Assembly (NCBI RefSeq): GCF_000494755.1
Contig: NC_022657.1
Span: forward strand, 197,501 to 261,500
Origin: Amorphoplanes friuliensis DSM 7358
Lineage (GTDB): Bacteria; Actinomycetota; Actinomycetes; Mycobacteriales; Micromonosporaceae
Direction of reading: 5' to 3'
Length of the DNA: 64,000 nucleotides
Shown here: positions 27,084 through 37,479 of the stretch, one piece after another
How positions within the stretch are numbered: the first letter of the stretch is position 1
Layout: each line of letters starts with the position of its first letter
Notes under the pieces: model-generated
What the model saw: the letters and a program-made list of their open reading frames with translations, nothing else
What the model was told of the DNA's origin: nothing
The model's database searches: none
Program-made: the position numbers and the translations under genes

Positions 27084-28002
27084 TCTCCTCGGACGTCAGT
27101 TTCAGGTCCAGGGCCGCGGCGGCGTCCTCGAGGTGGTTCGGCTTGGTGGCACCGACGATGGGACAGGAGACCACCGGCTTGGACAGCACCCAGGCCAGCG
27201 CGACCTGCGCCATCGGGACGGCCCGGGCCTCGGCGACCTTCTGGATCGCGTTCACCACCGGCTCGTCGACGTCGCGGTCGAAGGCTTGGGCGACGGCGTC
27301 CGAGGCGCTGCGTGCCGTCTGCTGACCCCACGGCCGGGCCGCACGACCCTTGGCCAGCGGGGAGTACGGCGTCAGACCGACACCCTGATCGAGGCAGGTG
27401 GGGATCATGTCCCGCTCCTCCTCGCGCTTGAGGACGTTGTACTGGTCCTGCATCGCCGAGAAGGCCGTCCAGCCGTTCACCACGGCGGCGTGCTGCATCT
27501 TGGCGAACTGCCAGGCCCACATCGACGACGCACCGAGGTACCGGACCTTGCCGGCACGGACGAGGTCGTTCAGCGTCGACATCGTCTCCTCGACGGGGGT
27601 TTCGGTGTCGAAGCGGTGGACGTAGTAGACGTCGAGGTAGTCGGTGCCCAGTCGCCGCAGGGACGCTTCAACCTGCTCGAGGATGGCTTTGCGGGAGAGG
27701 CCACTGCCGCCGGGGCCGTCGTGCATCTTCCCGCTCACCTTGGTGGCGAGCACGATGTCCTCCCGGCGGGAGAACCGCGTGACGGCCCTCCCGACGAACT
27801 CCTCCGAGGTGCCGCCCTGATAGACGTTCGCGGTGTCCCAGAACGTCACGCCGAGCTCGACGGCCTGCCGGAAGAACGGCGCGGCGGCATCCTCGTCCAG
27901 GGTCCACTGATGCATGCCGGCCGCGGCCAGGCCGTAACTCATGCACCCGAGCCCGATCCGGCTCACCTTCAGACCCGTACGACCCAGTCGCGTGTACTCC
28001 AT
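27034..28002 (-). CDS. Aldo/keto reductase
   Basis: A 322-residue NADPH-dependent reductase of the AKR superfamily (YakC/AKR-type TIM barrel). Catalytic tetrad positions are visible: Asp in FWDTANVYQGG with Tyr, Lys in ATKV, and His in YYVHRFD. The C-terminal NADP site is VGATKPNHLEDA. Substrate unknown. ATG 28002 is used; a GTG directly precedes it. It overlaps the HD-domain gene tail to tail. Confidence 0.94.
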   Translation of the reverse strand: MEYTRLGRTGLKVSRIGLGCMSYGLAAAGMHQWTLDEDAAAPFFRQAVELGVTFWDTANVYQGGTSEEFVGRAVTRFSRREDIVLATKVSGKMHDGPGGSGLSRKAILEQVEASLRRLGTDYLDVYYVHRFDTETPVEETMSTLNDLVRAGKVRYLGASSMWAWQFAKMQHAAVVNGWTAFSAMQDQYNVLKREEERDMIPTCLDQGVGLTPYSPLAKGRAARPWGQQTARSASDAVAQAFDRDVDEPVVNAIQKVAEARAVPMAQVALAWVLSKPVVSCPIVGATKPNHLEDAAAALDLKLTSEEITALENHYVPQDNYWW

Positions 28003-28020
28003 CACGGCAGCCTAGGCGTC

Positions 28021-28221
28021 TCAGAGGGCGTCGGCGCGACGCTCGATGTCCTTGGCCTCGCGGGTCACGGCGTGGCCCAGCTCGTGCAGCCGGTGACGCG
28101 TCGCCTCGTCCGGCGAGTTGTCGGCGCTGCGGTGCAGGATGTCCTCGCTGCGTTCGAGAGCCTCAGCGGTCTCGTGCATCGTCTCGGCCGTCGTCCGCGG
28201 ATCCTGTGCCTTTGACGTCAT
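28021..28221 (-). CDS. Small acidic helical protein, hypothetical
   Basis: A 66-residue, wholly helical, highly charged protein (MTSKAQDPRTTAETMHETAE at the start) with no signal or membrane segment. Heptad-like spacing (AEALERSEDILHRSAD) suggests a coiled coil. Similar small proteins occur in other actinomycetes but have no known role. It lies 18 bases upstream of the aldo/keto reductase on the same strand. Confidence 0.7.
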   Translation of the reverse strand: MTSKAQDPRTTAETMHETAEALERSEDILHRSADNSPDEATRHRLHELGHAVTREAKDIERRADAL

Positions 28222-28275
28222 GCGCAGACCTTTACCCGGTTCGACGCAGCGCTACGCCCGGTGCCTGGCGAGCGG

Positions 28276-28779
28276 TCAGTCGATCAGCACGTACTGGTCG
28301 TGGTTGAGGGCCAGGTCGAGGGCGGCGGCGCGGCGCAGGGTGGCGGCGGAGTACGTGATGGCCGGGGTGGAGATCGAGATGTCGCCGTCGTTCTGGCGGG
28401 AGCCCTGCATCTCGATGACGACCATGATCGCTGCTCGCATGCCCAGCGTCTTGCAGGCGTTCACGAGCCCCTCGGCGTGCGGCTCGACGGCATCGAGCAT
28501 CGCCGTGACCACGTCCTCGGTCGCGTACGTGACCCGGGCCGGCTGTTCGTAGTTCCAGCCGCTGAAGCGGCGCGGAGCCGGGAACTGCGGGTGAGGGTCG
28601 CCGCGGCGCCAGGTGGCGGTCGGGTCCAGGCCGAGCAGACGGGTGACCTCGTCCGGCTCGAAGGCCATCAGATCCAGCTCGGCCGGGTTGTACGGCGGGC
28701 CGTCGGTGGCCACGTCGCGTTCGAGGTACAGGTACGCGCGCTGGGTGCAGCCGGCCGCCGCCGTATCGGTGTCATTCAT
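28276..28779 (-). CDS. DUF4279-like protein
   Basis: A 167-residue cytoplasmic protein with the DUF4279 pattern: an opening AYLYLERD strand, the LLGLDPTATWRRGDP segment, RFSGWNYEQP and a later IMVVIEM strand. Function unknown; some DUF4279 proteins sit in polymorphic-toxin immunity loci, but no toxin is present here. Its start overlaps the phosphotransferase stop as ATGA. Confidence 0.8.
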   Translation of the reverse strand: MNDTDTAAAGCTQRAYLYLERDVATDGPPYNPAELDLMAFEPDEVTRLLGLDPTATWRRGDPHPQFPAPRRFSGWNYEQPARVTYATEDVVTAMLDAVEPHAEGLVNACKTLGMRAAIMVVIEMQGSRQNDGDISISTPAITYSAATLRRAAALDLALNHDQYVLID

Positions 28780-29657
28780 TGCGGCGAGCGTAGTGGGAAA
28801 TACCCCTGGAGATACGTCCAGGATGCGGTGATGTCGTCGGTGATTTCATGCGGGCGGCGGAACTCCCCGGCGTAGGCGGCGATGTCGGCGAGCTTCCAGC
28901 GCAGGCGGTACAACGCCAGCGCCACTGGATCGCCGGCGGTTTCGACGACGAACCACAGGTCGCGTTCCGGCGGTGCGATCCGGGCGGTTTCCCAGTCGAC
29001 AAGAACGAGGCCTGCCGGCGTACGCAGGAAGTTGCCGGGGTGAGGTTCGCCGTGGGTGACCACCCACCGGGCGCCGGTAGGACGGACCTGCTCGACCAGG
29101 GCGTCGTATTCGGCGAGCAGCGCGGCGAGGTCGTCCGCGTGCTCGACGAGCAGGTGGCGGGCCCGCTCGGAGTACGGGCCGCCGGTCCACGGGCTGTCGA
29201 GGCCGGCCAGCGCGGAGCGGCCGGGGAGGGCCAGGTCGGCGCGTTCGGTGCAGTCCGGGATCGGTGCCCGGTGCAGGGCGGTCAGGAGTTCGAGGACCTC
29301 GGGGAGGTCGTCCGGGCGGTGGGGCCCGAAGTCACCGGCGTCGCCCTCGACAACCGGGTAGACCGACAGGGCGTAGCGCGGGCCGAGGCGCCACACCACC
29401 GGGCCGGCCGTCGTCGGCAGCGGCGCGACCACAAAGTCCAGGTGCAGCGCCCGGGCCGTTTCCAAGGCCCGGCACAGCGACGTGTACGCCGCTTCGTCCT
29501 CCAAGGCATCCACCGTGACGAAGTGACCGGCCACCAGCCAGTGGTAGCTGCCGAAGCCGACCGGCAGGTATTCGGCGGAACGGGCGTTGATGCCCCAGCC
29601 CTGGGCCAGACCCGCGAGGAGTTCCGCGATGGTCAGACCCTCGGGCTCAGACAGCAT
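28776..29657 (-). CDS. APH-fold phosphotransferase with HGEPHPGN loop
   Basis: About 293 residues with the aminoglycoside-phosphotransferase fold. The catalytic loop is THGEPHPGNFLR, where the usual HGD is HGE, and the metal site is LVDWETA; the HGE variant is common in actinobacterial members. Substrate unknown. ATG 29657 lies within the last codons of the sensor kinase gene, so it is probably translated from the end of that operon; an ATG at 29684 is possible. Confidence 0.85.
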   Translation of the reverse strand: MLSEPEGLTIAELLAGLAQGWGINARSAEYLPVGFGSYHWLVAGHFVTVDALEDEAAYTSLCRALETARALHLDFVVAPLPTTAGPVVWRLGPRYALSVYPVVEGDAGDFGPHRPDDLPEVLELLTALHRAPIPDCTERADLALPGRSALAGLDSPWTGGPYSERARHLLVEHADDLAALLAEYDALVEQVRPTGARWVVTHGEPHPGNFLRTPAGLVLVDWETARIAPPERDLWFVVETAGDPVALALYRLRWKLADIAAYAGEFRRPHEITDDITASWTYLQGYFPLRSPQ

Positions 29658-31056
29658 GCGCCGGAGTATCGCCGCGTCCCGCATCGCCGCTCAAGGCATT
29701 AAACGGTGGCAGGCGGATCGACACGATGGCGCCACCGGTCGCTGAGGCGGTGACGCCGACCTGGGCGCCGTGGGTCTCGGCGACGTCGGCCACGATCGCC
29801 AGCCCCAGTCCGCTGCCCGGCAACGCGCGGGCCGACGGCGACCGCCAGAAACGCTGGAACACCTGCCGGTGCTCGGATTCGGGGATGCCCGGCCCCTGGT
29901 CCTCGACCTCGAGCAGGCCCTGTCGCAGCCGCACCGCCACGGCCGACTTCGGGGGCGAGAACTTCACCGCGTTGTCCAGCAGGTTGAGGACGGCTCGTTC
30001 CAGGGCGGCCGGGTCTCCGCGTACGGTCCAGGGCTGCAGGTCGGTGGTGATCGTGTGGTGGCCGCGACGGGACGCCCGCTGCACCGCCCGCCGGACCACC
30101 TCGTCGACGGCGACCGGCACCTGCTCGACGGCGGGTTCCTGATGGGCCAGCAGACTGAGCTCACTGGTCAGGTGCGTGAGCTCCTGAAGCTGCCCCGACA
30201 GACTGCGCAGCAGGTCGCGCCGGTCGCCGGGTGCCAGCGCACGCTGCTGGTCCTCGCTGCGGACCAGGAGCTCGATGTTGGTGCGCAGGCTCGTCAGCGG
30301 GGTCCGCAGCTCGTGGCTGGCGTCCGCGATGGTCTGGTTGTGACGCTGCCGCGCGCCTTCCAGGGCGCTTGTCATCCGGTTGAAGGCCAGCGCCAGGCGG
30401 GCGACCTCGTCGGTGCCGGTGACCGCGATGGGGACGTTGAGGTTCTGCGTCGCGGCGACGTGTTCGGCGGCGTCGGTGAGGTTGTCCAGCGGGCGCAGGC
30501 CGGCCCGGGCCACCACCAGTCCGGCGCAGAGCGCACCGAGGACACCCAGACCACCGGAGATCAACAACGCCAGGAACAACGTACGCACCGTGTTGTCCAG
30601 CTCGGTGAGATCACGCCAGACGGTGATGGCGTACCCGTCACGGAGCGGGAAGGTGATCGCCCGGACATGGGTGCCGGTGGTCGTCTCGGCGTCACGGGGT
30701 GCAGTCGCCTCCCCGCCGGCGGCCACCGCAATGTCCTCGCGGGTCACGGGAATCGCGGCCTCCTGGGCGACGGCGCAGCTGGTGCCGTCGGCCCGGACGA
30801 CCTGCACAGCCCCGATGCCACGCTGCAGGATCGCCCCGAAGGTCGGCCCGATGGTGCAGAGATCCTGCACGTCGAACGACCCGCGCTGCTCGAAGCGGGC
30901 CGACAGCGGGCTGTTCGTCAGCGTGCGGTCGATCTCCGAGCGCATCGTCCGGTCGGTGGCCCACCAGGCGAGCACGCTGACCACGGCGATCGCCAGCGCC
31001 ACGGCGGTCGCGCTCATCAGGGCGAGGCGGGCCTTGAGACCCGGCTGCCACCTCAC
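29647..31056 (-). CDS. Two-component sensor histidine kinase, MprB-like
   Basis: A 469-residue membrane kinase. Two membrane helices (about 14-34 and 167-190) enclose an extracytoplasmic sensor domain; a HAMP domain (about 190-245) has [13 protein letters not shown]; the dimerisation box is [14 protein letters not shown] with the phospho-acceptor His; ATP-binding boxes are [19 protein letters not shown] and GSGLGLAIV. The GTG at 31056 overlaps the response-regulator stop as GTGA. The sensor domain is unlike characterised ligand domains. It probably controls the divergent exporter operon. Confidence 0.95.
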   Translation of the reverse strand: MRWQPGLKARLALMSATAVALAIAVVSVLAWWATDRTMRSEIDRTLTNSPLSARFEQRGSFDVQDLCTIGPTFGAILQRGIGAVQVVRADGTSCAVAQEAAIPVTREDIAVAAGGEATAPRDAETTTGTHVRAITFPLRDGYAITVWRDLTELDNTVRTLFLALLISGGLGVLGALCAGLVVARAGLRPLDNLTDAAEHVAATQNLNVPIAVTGTDEVARLALAFNRMTSALEGARQRHNQTIADASHELRTPLTSLRTNIELLVRSEDQQRALAPGDRRDLLRSLSGQLQELTHLTSELSLLAHQEPAVEQVPVAVDEVVRRAVQRASRRGHHTITTDLQPWTVRGDPAALERAVLNLLDNAVKFSPPKSAVAVRLRQGLLEVEDQGPGIPESEHRQVFQRFWRSPSARALPGSGLGLAIVADVAETHGAQVGVTASATGGAIVSIRLPPFNALSGDAGRGDTPAHAV

Positions 31057-31727
31057 GACAGCACCTTCAGCGTGTATCCGACGCCGCGGACGTTGTGCAC
31101 CAGGCGTACCGGATTGTGCTGCTCGGTCTTGCGGCGCAGATAACCGATGTAGACCTCGAGGGTGTTGGACCCCGGATCGAAGTCGTAACCCCAGACCTCG
31201 GCGAGGATCTGCTGCCGGGTCAGCACCTGCCTCGGGTGCCGCAGAAACAACTCCAGCAGGTCGTACTCCGTACGCGTCAGGGTGATGGCCCGGCCCGCCC
31301 GGCTCGCGTCCCGGGTGGCCGGATCGAGCTCCAGATCCGCGAAGCGGAGCAGCTCGCCCTCCGGCTGCCGGGGCCGGCGCAGCAGCGCGCGCAGCCGGGC
31401 GAACAGCTCTTCCAGCGCGAACGGCTTGGCCAGGTAGTCGTCGGCGCCGGCATCGAGCCCGGTGACCCGGTCGCGCGTGCCGTCGCGGGCGGTCAGCATC
31501 AGCACCGGCACGTCGTTGCCCTGCTCCCGCAGGCGGCGGCACGTCTCGATGCCGTCGAGCAGCGGCATCTGGAGGTCGAGCACCACCACATCCGGGCGGG
31601 CGCCGGCCACCGAGTCGAGCGCCTGGACGCCGTCGGCCGCCGTGGTCACCCGGTAACCCTCGAAGGACAGGCTCCGGCGCAGGCTGTCGCGAACATCCGG
31701 GTCGTCGTCCACCACCAGCACACGCAT
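31053..31727 (-). CDS. OmpR-family response regulator, MprA-like
   Basis: A 224-residue regulator: receiver domain about 1-118 with acidic pocket DDD, phospho-acceptor Asp in VVLDLQMP and Lys in AKPF, then the winged-helix output domain about 130-222 ([41 protein letters not shown]). It is first of the reverse operon with its kinase and is divergent from the lipoprotein-exporter operon. Confidence 0.95.
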   Translation of the reverse strand: MRVLVVDDDPDVRDSLRRSLSFEGYRVTTAADGVQALDSVAGARPDVVVLDLQMPLLDGIETCRRLREQGNDVPVLMLTARDGTRDRVTGLDAGADDYLAKPFALEELFARLRALLRRPRQPEGELLRFADLELDPATRDASRAGRAITLTRTEYDLLELFLRHPRQVLTRQQILAEVWGYDFDPGSNTLEVYIGYLRRKTEQHNPVRLVHNVRGVGYTLKVLS

Positions 31728-31770
31728 TCACCGATTGTCGCCGCTGTGCGCGTACGGAGAATAAGAGAAG

Positions 31771-31789
31771 GGTGAGAAACGAACTCACC
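31771..31789. promoter_or_regulatory. Inverted repeat in divergent regulator/exporter promoter
   Basis: GGTGAG-N7-CTCACC is a perfect 6-7-6 inverted repeat in the 117-base region between the response regulator (start 31727) and the lipoprotein gene (start 31845). Probable binding site of the response regulator, inferred from position only. Confidence 0.5.
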
Positions 31790-31844
31790 AAAATCTCAGA
31801 GCCGGTTCATGGGCTTCTTAGCGGCGACCGCGAGCGTTTGCGGC

Positions 31845-32402
31845 ATGACTTTCCGAACGCGCCTCCGCATGTTTCCCGTACTCCTGGCCGCCGCGGCCCT
31901 GACGCTCAGCGCCTGCGGTGACGACGGTGGCGGCAGCCGGGTCGCCACGCTCGACGACGGCACCGCGACGACCGCACCCAGCGCAAAAGCCTCCGGAAAC
32001 CTGGAGAAGGAACTGGCCGATTACGTCGAGTGCCTGCGCAAGGAAGGCGCCGACGTGCCCGATCCGACTGTCGACGCCAACGGTCAGATCACCTTCGGCC
32101 GGCCCGCGAACGGCCAGACCATCGATCGCGAAAAGGTCACCGAGGCGCAGAAGGTCTGCGGTGATCTGCCCGAGGGATTCATCTCCGGCTTCACCGACAT
32201 GGACCAGTCCGAACTCCAGGACGTCGCGCTGAAATTTGCGCAGTGCATGCGCGGCGAGGGCATCCAGATGGCCGATCCCGACGTGTCGAAACTGGGCTCG
32301 GCCGGTGGTCCCTTCGCCGACCTCGACCGTGACGACCCGAAGGTCGCGGCGGCGCTCGAGGTCTGCCAGAAGGTCTGGACCGACGCGCGAGGCGGCAACT
32401 GA
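31845..32402 (+). CDS. Predicted lipoprotein, first gene of exporter operon
   Basis: A 185-residue lipoprotein: basic n-region FRTRLR, hydrophobic stretch and lipobox LSAC followed by GDDGGG. The mature part has two similar segments, ADYVECLRKEGADVPDPTVD and KFAQCMRGEGIQMADPDVSK, each with a Cys and a later Cys (EAQKVCG, ALEVCQK), suggesting an internal duplication held by disulfides. Function unknown; its place before an adaptor, ATPase and permease suggests a substrate- or signal-binding partner of that exporter. ATG 31845 gives the proper signal peptide. Confidence 0.85.
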   Translation: MTFRTRLRMFPVLLAAAALTLSACGDDGGGSRVATLDDGTATTAPSAKASGNLEKELADYVECLRKEGADVPDPTVDANGQITFGRPANGQTIDREKVTEAQKVCGDLPEGFISGFTDMDQSELQDVALKFAQCMRGEGIQMADPDVSKLGSAGGPFADLDRDDPKVAAALEVCQKVWTDARGGN

Positions 32403-33462
32403 TGCGCCGCGTTCTCCTCGCCACCGGCGCGGTGGTCGCCCTGGCCGCGGCCGGCGCGCTCATCGTCACGCAGCGCGGCACCGACACCACCACCCCTTCC
32501 GGTACGGGCGCAGCCACCGGAACGGCCAAGGTGGCGAAGCGGGACCTGGCCGTCACCGAGGACGTCAAGGGCGACCTCGGGTACGCCGACAAGCGTGACC
32601 TGACGGCCCACCGCAGCGGTGTCGTGACGTACCTCCCGGCCGAGGCCGCAGTGGTGAAACAGGGCAAGAAGCTCTACAGCGTCGACCTGGAACCCACCGT
32701 GCTGCTGACCGGCAAGATTCCCGCGTACCGCAGGCTGAGCACCGCCTCCCCGGACGGCGCGGACATCGAACAGCTGGAGAAAGCGCTGGTGGCGCTCGGC
32801 TACGGCGACGACCTCACCGTCGACGACAACTTCACCGCGGCGACCGCCGACGCCGTCGAGAACTGGGAGGAGGACCTGAAACGCGCCGAGCCCGACGGCA
32901 CGGTCGAACTCGGCGACGTCGTCTTCGCGCCCGGCCCGCTGCGGGTGTCGAGCCGCGCGGTGTCGGTGGGCACCCAGGTGCAGATCACCTCGCCGGTGGT
33001 GACCGTCAGCTCCACCTCGAAGGTGGCCGAGGTCGACCTCGAGGTCGACAAGTCCGACCTCGTCGCCGCCCAGGACGCGGTCACGGTCAGCCTGCCCGAC
33101 GGCAAGGAGACCCCGGGCAAGGTCACCAGCGTCGGCACCGACGCACAGACGAGCGCCGCCGACCCGGATGCCGACCCGACCGTGCTGATGGTGGTGGCCC
33201 TGACCAGACCGGCGGACGCGAAGAACTACGACAGCGGCTCGGTCACCGTGACCATCGAACAGTCGCGCGACGACAACGTGCTCGCTGTACCCGTCACGGC
33301 GCTGCTCGCGCTGGCCGAAGGTGGCTACGCCGTCCAGGTCGTCGACCCGGCCCGGCCCACCGGCTACCGGCTGGTCGGCGTCGAGACCGGCACGATCACG
33401 GACGCCTACGCGGGCATCAGCGGTGCCGGCGTACAGGAGGGTCTCGAGGTTGTGGTGCCGCA

Positions 33463-33466
<4 letters not shown>
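32402..33466 (+). CDS. Periplasmic-adaptor-like (MacA/HlyD-type) protein with peptidoglycan-binding domain
   Basis: A 354-residue protein anchored by an N-terminal membrane helix (about 4-24). It has the membrane-fusion-protein layout: barrel segments about 40-75 and 150-215, a PG_binding_1 insertion at about 115-160 ([24 protein letters not shown]) in place of the coiled hairpin, and a C-terminal barrel with [11 protein letters not shown]. In Gram-positive bacteria such adaptors work with MacB-type ABC exporters. It overlaps the lipoprotein gene by one base (TGATG) and the ATPase gene by four. Confidence 0.9.
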
Positions 33467-34151
<685 letters not shown>

Positions 34152-34155
<4 letters not shown>

Positions 34156-35360
34156 GCGCCCTGACAGTGCGGCGCAGCTCCCTGCACCCCGGCGACCTGC
34201 TGCGGGTCGGCTCCATCGGCCTCCGGACCCGCCGCATGCGAGCAACGCTGTCCGCCCTGGGCATCGCCATCGGCATCGCCGCGATGGTGTCCGTGCTCGG
34301 CATCTCCGAGTCGTCCAAAGCCGACCTGCTGTCGTCCCTCGACCGCCTCGGCACCAACATGCTCACCGTCGAAGCCGGCACCGGCATCGGCGGCGGCGGG
34401 ACCACCGCGGTCCTCCCCACCAGCACGGAAACGATGCTGCGCCGCATCACACCGGTCGAGCAGGTCGCGTCGGTCACCCCGGTGGACGCGACGGTGCGGC
34501 GTACCGACCTCGTGCCGGAGACGCACACCGGCGGCATCGCGGTGAAAGCAGCCGACCCGGCCCTGCTGGACACCCTGGCCGCCCGGCCGGCCGACGGCGT
34601 CTGGCTCGACCCCGCCCGCGCCGCCCTGCCGGTCGTGGTGCTCGGCTCGGTCGCCGCCGAACGCCTCGGCATCACCGAGGTCGCCGACGGCACCCGGATC
34701 TACGTCGGCGACCAGTGGTTCGCCGTCATCGGCATCCTCGAGTCCGTCGAACTCGCCCAGGACATCGACCGCAGCGTCCTCATCGGACGCCCGATCGCCG
34801 CCTCGAAGTTCAACACCGACGAGGCACCCGGCACCGTCTACATCCGCAGCGACCCGGACGCGGTCGACGACGTCCGCGCGGTGGTCGCCGCCACCGCCAA
34901 CCCGGCCAACCCGGACCAGGTCACGGTCTCCCGCCCCTCCGACGCCATCGAAGCCAGAGCCGCAGCCAGCAACGCCTTCACCAGCCTCTTCCTCGCCCTC
35001 GGCGCCGTCGCCCTCCTCGTCGGCGGCGTCGGCATCGCCAACGTCATGGTGATCTCCGTCCTGGAACGCCGCTCCGAGATCGGCCTCCGCCGGGCCCTGG
35101 GCGCCACCCGCCGGCACGTGAGCATCCAATTCCTGGCCGAAGCCCTCCTCCTCTCAGCCCTCGGCGGCCTCGGCGGAGCAATCCTCGGCGCGCTGGTGAC
35201 AGCGGGCTACGACCTCCTCCGGGGGTGGGACGTGCTCATCCCGTACGTGGGAATGGCCGGGGGTGTGGTTGCCGCCGTGCTGATCGGGGCGGCGGCCGGC
35301 CTCTACCCGGCGGTCCGCGCCTCCCGCCTCTCACCCACCGAAGCCCTCAGAACGGTCTGA
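34152..35360 (+). CDS. ABC exporter permease, MacB/FtsX type
   Basis: A 402-residue permease: first membrane helix (about 38-58), a large periplasmic domain (about 60-275), then three C-terminal helices in the FtsX domain with [27 protein letters not shown], the coupling-helix signature. With the adaptor and ATPase it forms a tripartite-like efflux or lipoprotein-handling system; substrate unknown, peptide antibiotics or surface lipids being typical. Confidence 0.95.
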
Positions 35361-35406
35361 TACCCATGAGAGGACGGCAGCCGGCAAGACCCACGGAAAG
35401 CCCACT

Positions 35407-35727
35407 GTGATCTACGACGTATATGGATACGGCGAGCCCGGCCTCGGCGATCAGCCCCAGCGGCTCGCCGAGGCGCTCGGGGTGGAATGGGCTCTGCACG
35501 AAAGTGACTACCGAGGCAGCTACCGGGCAGCGCGGATCGGCACCGGCAAGCTCCGGCTCCAGTCGAACGACCTGCGGGATGGCGAGGATCGGTACCACCA
35601 GGAACCCGGCTTCCCGGAGTGCCGGTATCTGTTGTTCGTCGACAAGTCCGACCGGCCTGACGAGGTGCGGAGTCGATTGGCGTCACTCCCGCAGTGGCGG
35701 TTTCTCTACCGCAGCGTTGTGGGGTGA
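35407..35727 (+). CDS. Hypothetical protein
   Basis: A 106-residue soluble protein, MIYDVYGYGEPGLGDQPQRL at the start, rich in aromatic and charged residues (HESDYRGSYRAARIG, FVDKSDRPDEVRSRLA). It has the size and look of small immunity or SMI1-like proteins, but I cannot place it in a family. GTG start 35407; gap of 46 bases after the permease gene. Confidence 0.65.
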   Translation: MIYDVYGYGEPGLGDQPQRLAEALGVEWALHESDYRGSYRAARIGTGKLRLQSNDLRDGEDRYHQEPGFPECRYLLFVDKSDRPDEVRSRLASLPQWRFLYRSVVG

Positions 35728-35764
35728 GCCGGCAATCGTGATCGGGTGCCTGGGAAGGGCTGAG

Positions 35765-35787
35765 GATTTATCATTTGTGGATAAATC
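35765..35787. promoter_or_regulatory. Perfect AT-rich inverted repeat upstream of the chemoreceptor-like gene
   Basis: GATTTATC at 35765-35772 and GATAAATC at 35780-35787 form an 8-7-8 perfect inverted repeat, 21 bases before the ATG at 35809. There is no following U-tract, so an operator is more likely than a terminator. AT-rich arms stand out in this GC-rich DNA. The binding protein is unknown. Confidence 0.6.
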
Positions 35788-35808
35788 GGGCGGCGGAACA
35801 GGTGGGTC

Positions 35809-37281
35809 ATGGGCTCCAAAAATGTTCTGTCGGTCGGGGTGGCCCTGATTGCCGGTGTTGTGCTGGCTGTTGCTGTCGATCGTGGGGCCGGGATCGGTGC
35901 GGGGCTTTGTGCGTACGCAGTGGTGGGTCTGATCTTGCTTGTCGTGCAGCAGCGTGCGGCGCGGCAGGTGGGTCTGGAGTTCGAGGCGGTCGCGGGGATC
36001 GCCGCCGCGCTGGACCGGGGTGATCTGCGGGGGACCGGGCTGGGCGGGGGTGGGGTTCTGGGGGCGGCGATCGGGACGCTTGCGGGCCGGATCGCACCCG
36101 CCGTGCCTGCCGTCGCCATGGTCGGTGTTGCCGCGGAGGAGATGGGTCGGGCGGGCGACACGATTGTTGCCGGGGCTCGCAGCACCAGTGACGAGGCGGG
36201 GACGATCGCGGAGTCCGCGGAGTCCGTTTCGCAGAGTGTGGGTGCCATCACCACGTCGGCGGGGGAGATGGCGTCCGCGGTGCAGGAGATTTCGCGGACC
36301 ACTACCGCGGCCTCCGCCATGATCGCCGAGGCGGTGGCGACCGTGGGGCGGACCAGTGTGTGGGTCGGGAGTCTGCGGGAGTCGTCCGCGCGGATCGGTG
36401 ATGTCGTCGGGGTGATCACGCAGCTGGCGGCGCAGACGAACCTGCTGGCGCTCAATGCCACGATCGAGGCGGCTAGGGCAGGGGATGCCGGCAAGGGTTT
36501 TGCTGTTGTTGCCGGTGAGGTCAAGGATCTTTCGCAGGAGACCGCGCGGGCGACCGAGGAGATCTCCACCGCTGTCGGTGTCATTCAGAACGACTCCGAG
36601 ACCGCGGTGACCGCCATCGGGGAGATCCGTGGGGTCATCGGGCGGGTTGCGGAGTTTCAGCACACCATCGCCGCGGCGGTGGAGGAGCAGTCGCTCACGA
36701 CGGCCGAGCTCAACAGGATGACTGCCGGGATCACCGGTGAGATGCGGCGGGTGGCCGGGGCCGCGTCGGCCGTTGCCGGGCTGGCCCGGTCGACCTCCGA
36801 GGCTGCGGACACGAGCCGGCGGGTGGTCGTGGAGATGCAGCGGCTCGGTGGTGACCTGCGTCAAGGTATCGGCTGGCTGACCCTGCCGGAACAAACGGAA
36901 GCCGCCGCCGGTTACGTCATCCGTGGGTGGGACCGGGCCCGGAACTACTTCCACTTCGAGATCTTCGGCGCCTGGGACATGGCGATCGCCCGGCCGTACG
37001 AGACCGAGCTGCGGGCCGCGATCCTCGACAACCGCCCCGGATGGTGGAACGTCGTCGACATGAGCCGGCTCGGGCCCGCCAAGGATCCCGAGGTGGAAAA
37101 GGTGCACGGGCGGCTCATGGGGCTGGTGGTGGAACAGGGCGCCGAAGCGACCGTGCACATCGTGGCCAACCCGCTGATCGCCATGCAGATGCAGCGCATG
37201 GGTACGGCGTCCGGCATGGCCGCGCACTACGTCACCTCGTACGACGAGGCGATGGATCTCCTGGCACGCGCCGGTCGTTAA
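35809..37281 (+). CDS. Methyl-accepting-chemotaxis-type protein with C-terminal STAS-like domain
   Basis: A 490-residue protein. Two N-terminal membrane helices (about 4-24 and 28-48) with almost no external loop, so there is no extracellular sensor. Residues about 110-345 are the MCP signalling coiled coil, with the invariant tip [20 protein letters not shown] and [13 protein letters not shown]. Residues about 375-490 form an extra alpha/beta domain ([40 protein letters not shown]) that resembles a SpoIIAA/STAS-like fold. No che or flagellar genes are near, so the output is probably not motility. Confidence 0.87.
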   Translation: MGSKNVLSVGVALIAGVVLAVAVDRGAGIGAGLCAYAVVGLILLVVQQRAARQVGLEFEAVAGIAAALDRGDLRGTGLGGGGVLGAAIGTLAGRIAPAVPAVAMVGVAAEEMGRAGDTIVAGARSTSDEAGTIAESAESVSQSVGAITTSAGEMASAVQEISRTTTAASAMIAEAVATVGRTSVWVGSLRESSARIGDVVGVITQLAAQTNLLALNATIEAARAGDAGKGFAVVAGEVKDLSQETARATEEISTAVGVIQNDSETAVTAIGEIRGVIGRVAEFQHTIAAAVEEQSLTTAELNRMTAGITGEMRRVAGAASAVAGLARSTSEAADTSRRVVVEMQRLGGDLRQGIGWLTLPEQTEAAAGYVIRGWDRARNYFHFEIFGAWDMAIARPYETELRAAILDNRPGWWNVVDMSRLGPAKDPEVEKVHGRLMGLVVEQGAEATVHIVANPLIAMQMQRMGTASGMAAHYVTSYDEAMDLLARAGR

Positions 37282-37302
37282 GCTTGTGGCGGTTGCCCCG
37301 TC

Positions 37303-37318
37303 GCGCTACCTTTAGCGC
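37303..37318. promoter_or_regulatory. Small inverted repeat in the rho leader/promoter
   Basis: GCGCTA-CCTT-TAGCGC is a perfect 6-4-6 inverted repeat in the 198-base gap before the Rho gene, next to a weak promoter-like pair TTGTGG-N17-TACCTT at 37284-37312. A C-rich run and a CCCCTTTTTCTTT tract (37388-37400) follow in the presumed leader, unstructured features suited to Rho loading or autoregulation. Inference only. Confidence 0.35.
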
Positions 37319-37479
37319 AGTCGGGACCTGGCAGTAGGCGGCACAGAAGCCCCCCAGGCACCCCCAACGGCCGAGTTACAAGGACCGGCCCCTTTTTCTT
37401 TGCAGGCGCACGGCTGCCGGCGATGTTTCGCAGCCTCGCTCGCGCGTATTCGCGCACCCCGAAATGAGGAGTACCTCAC

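Noticed and set aside
31057-31791. N-terminal extension of the sensor-kinase frame
   Set aside because: It runs through the response-regulator gene in another frame; the GTG at 31056 gives the kinase a normal start overlapping the regulator stop.
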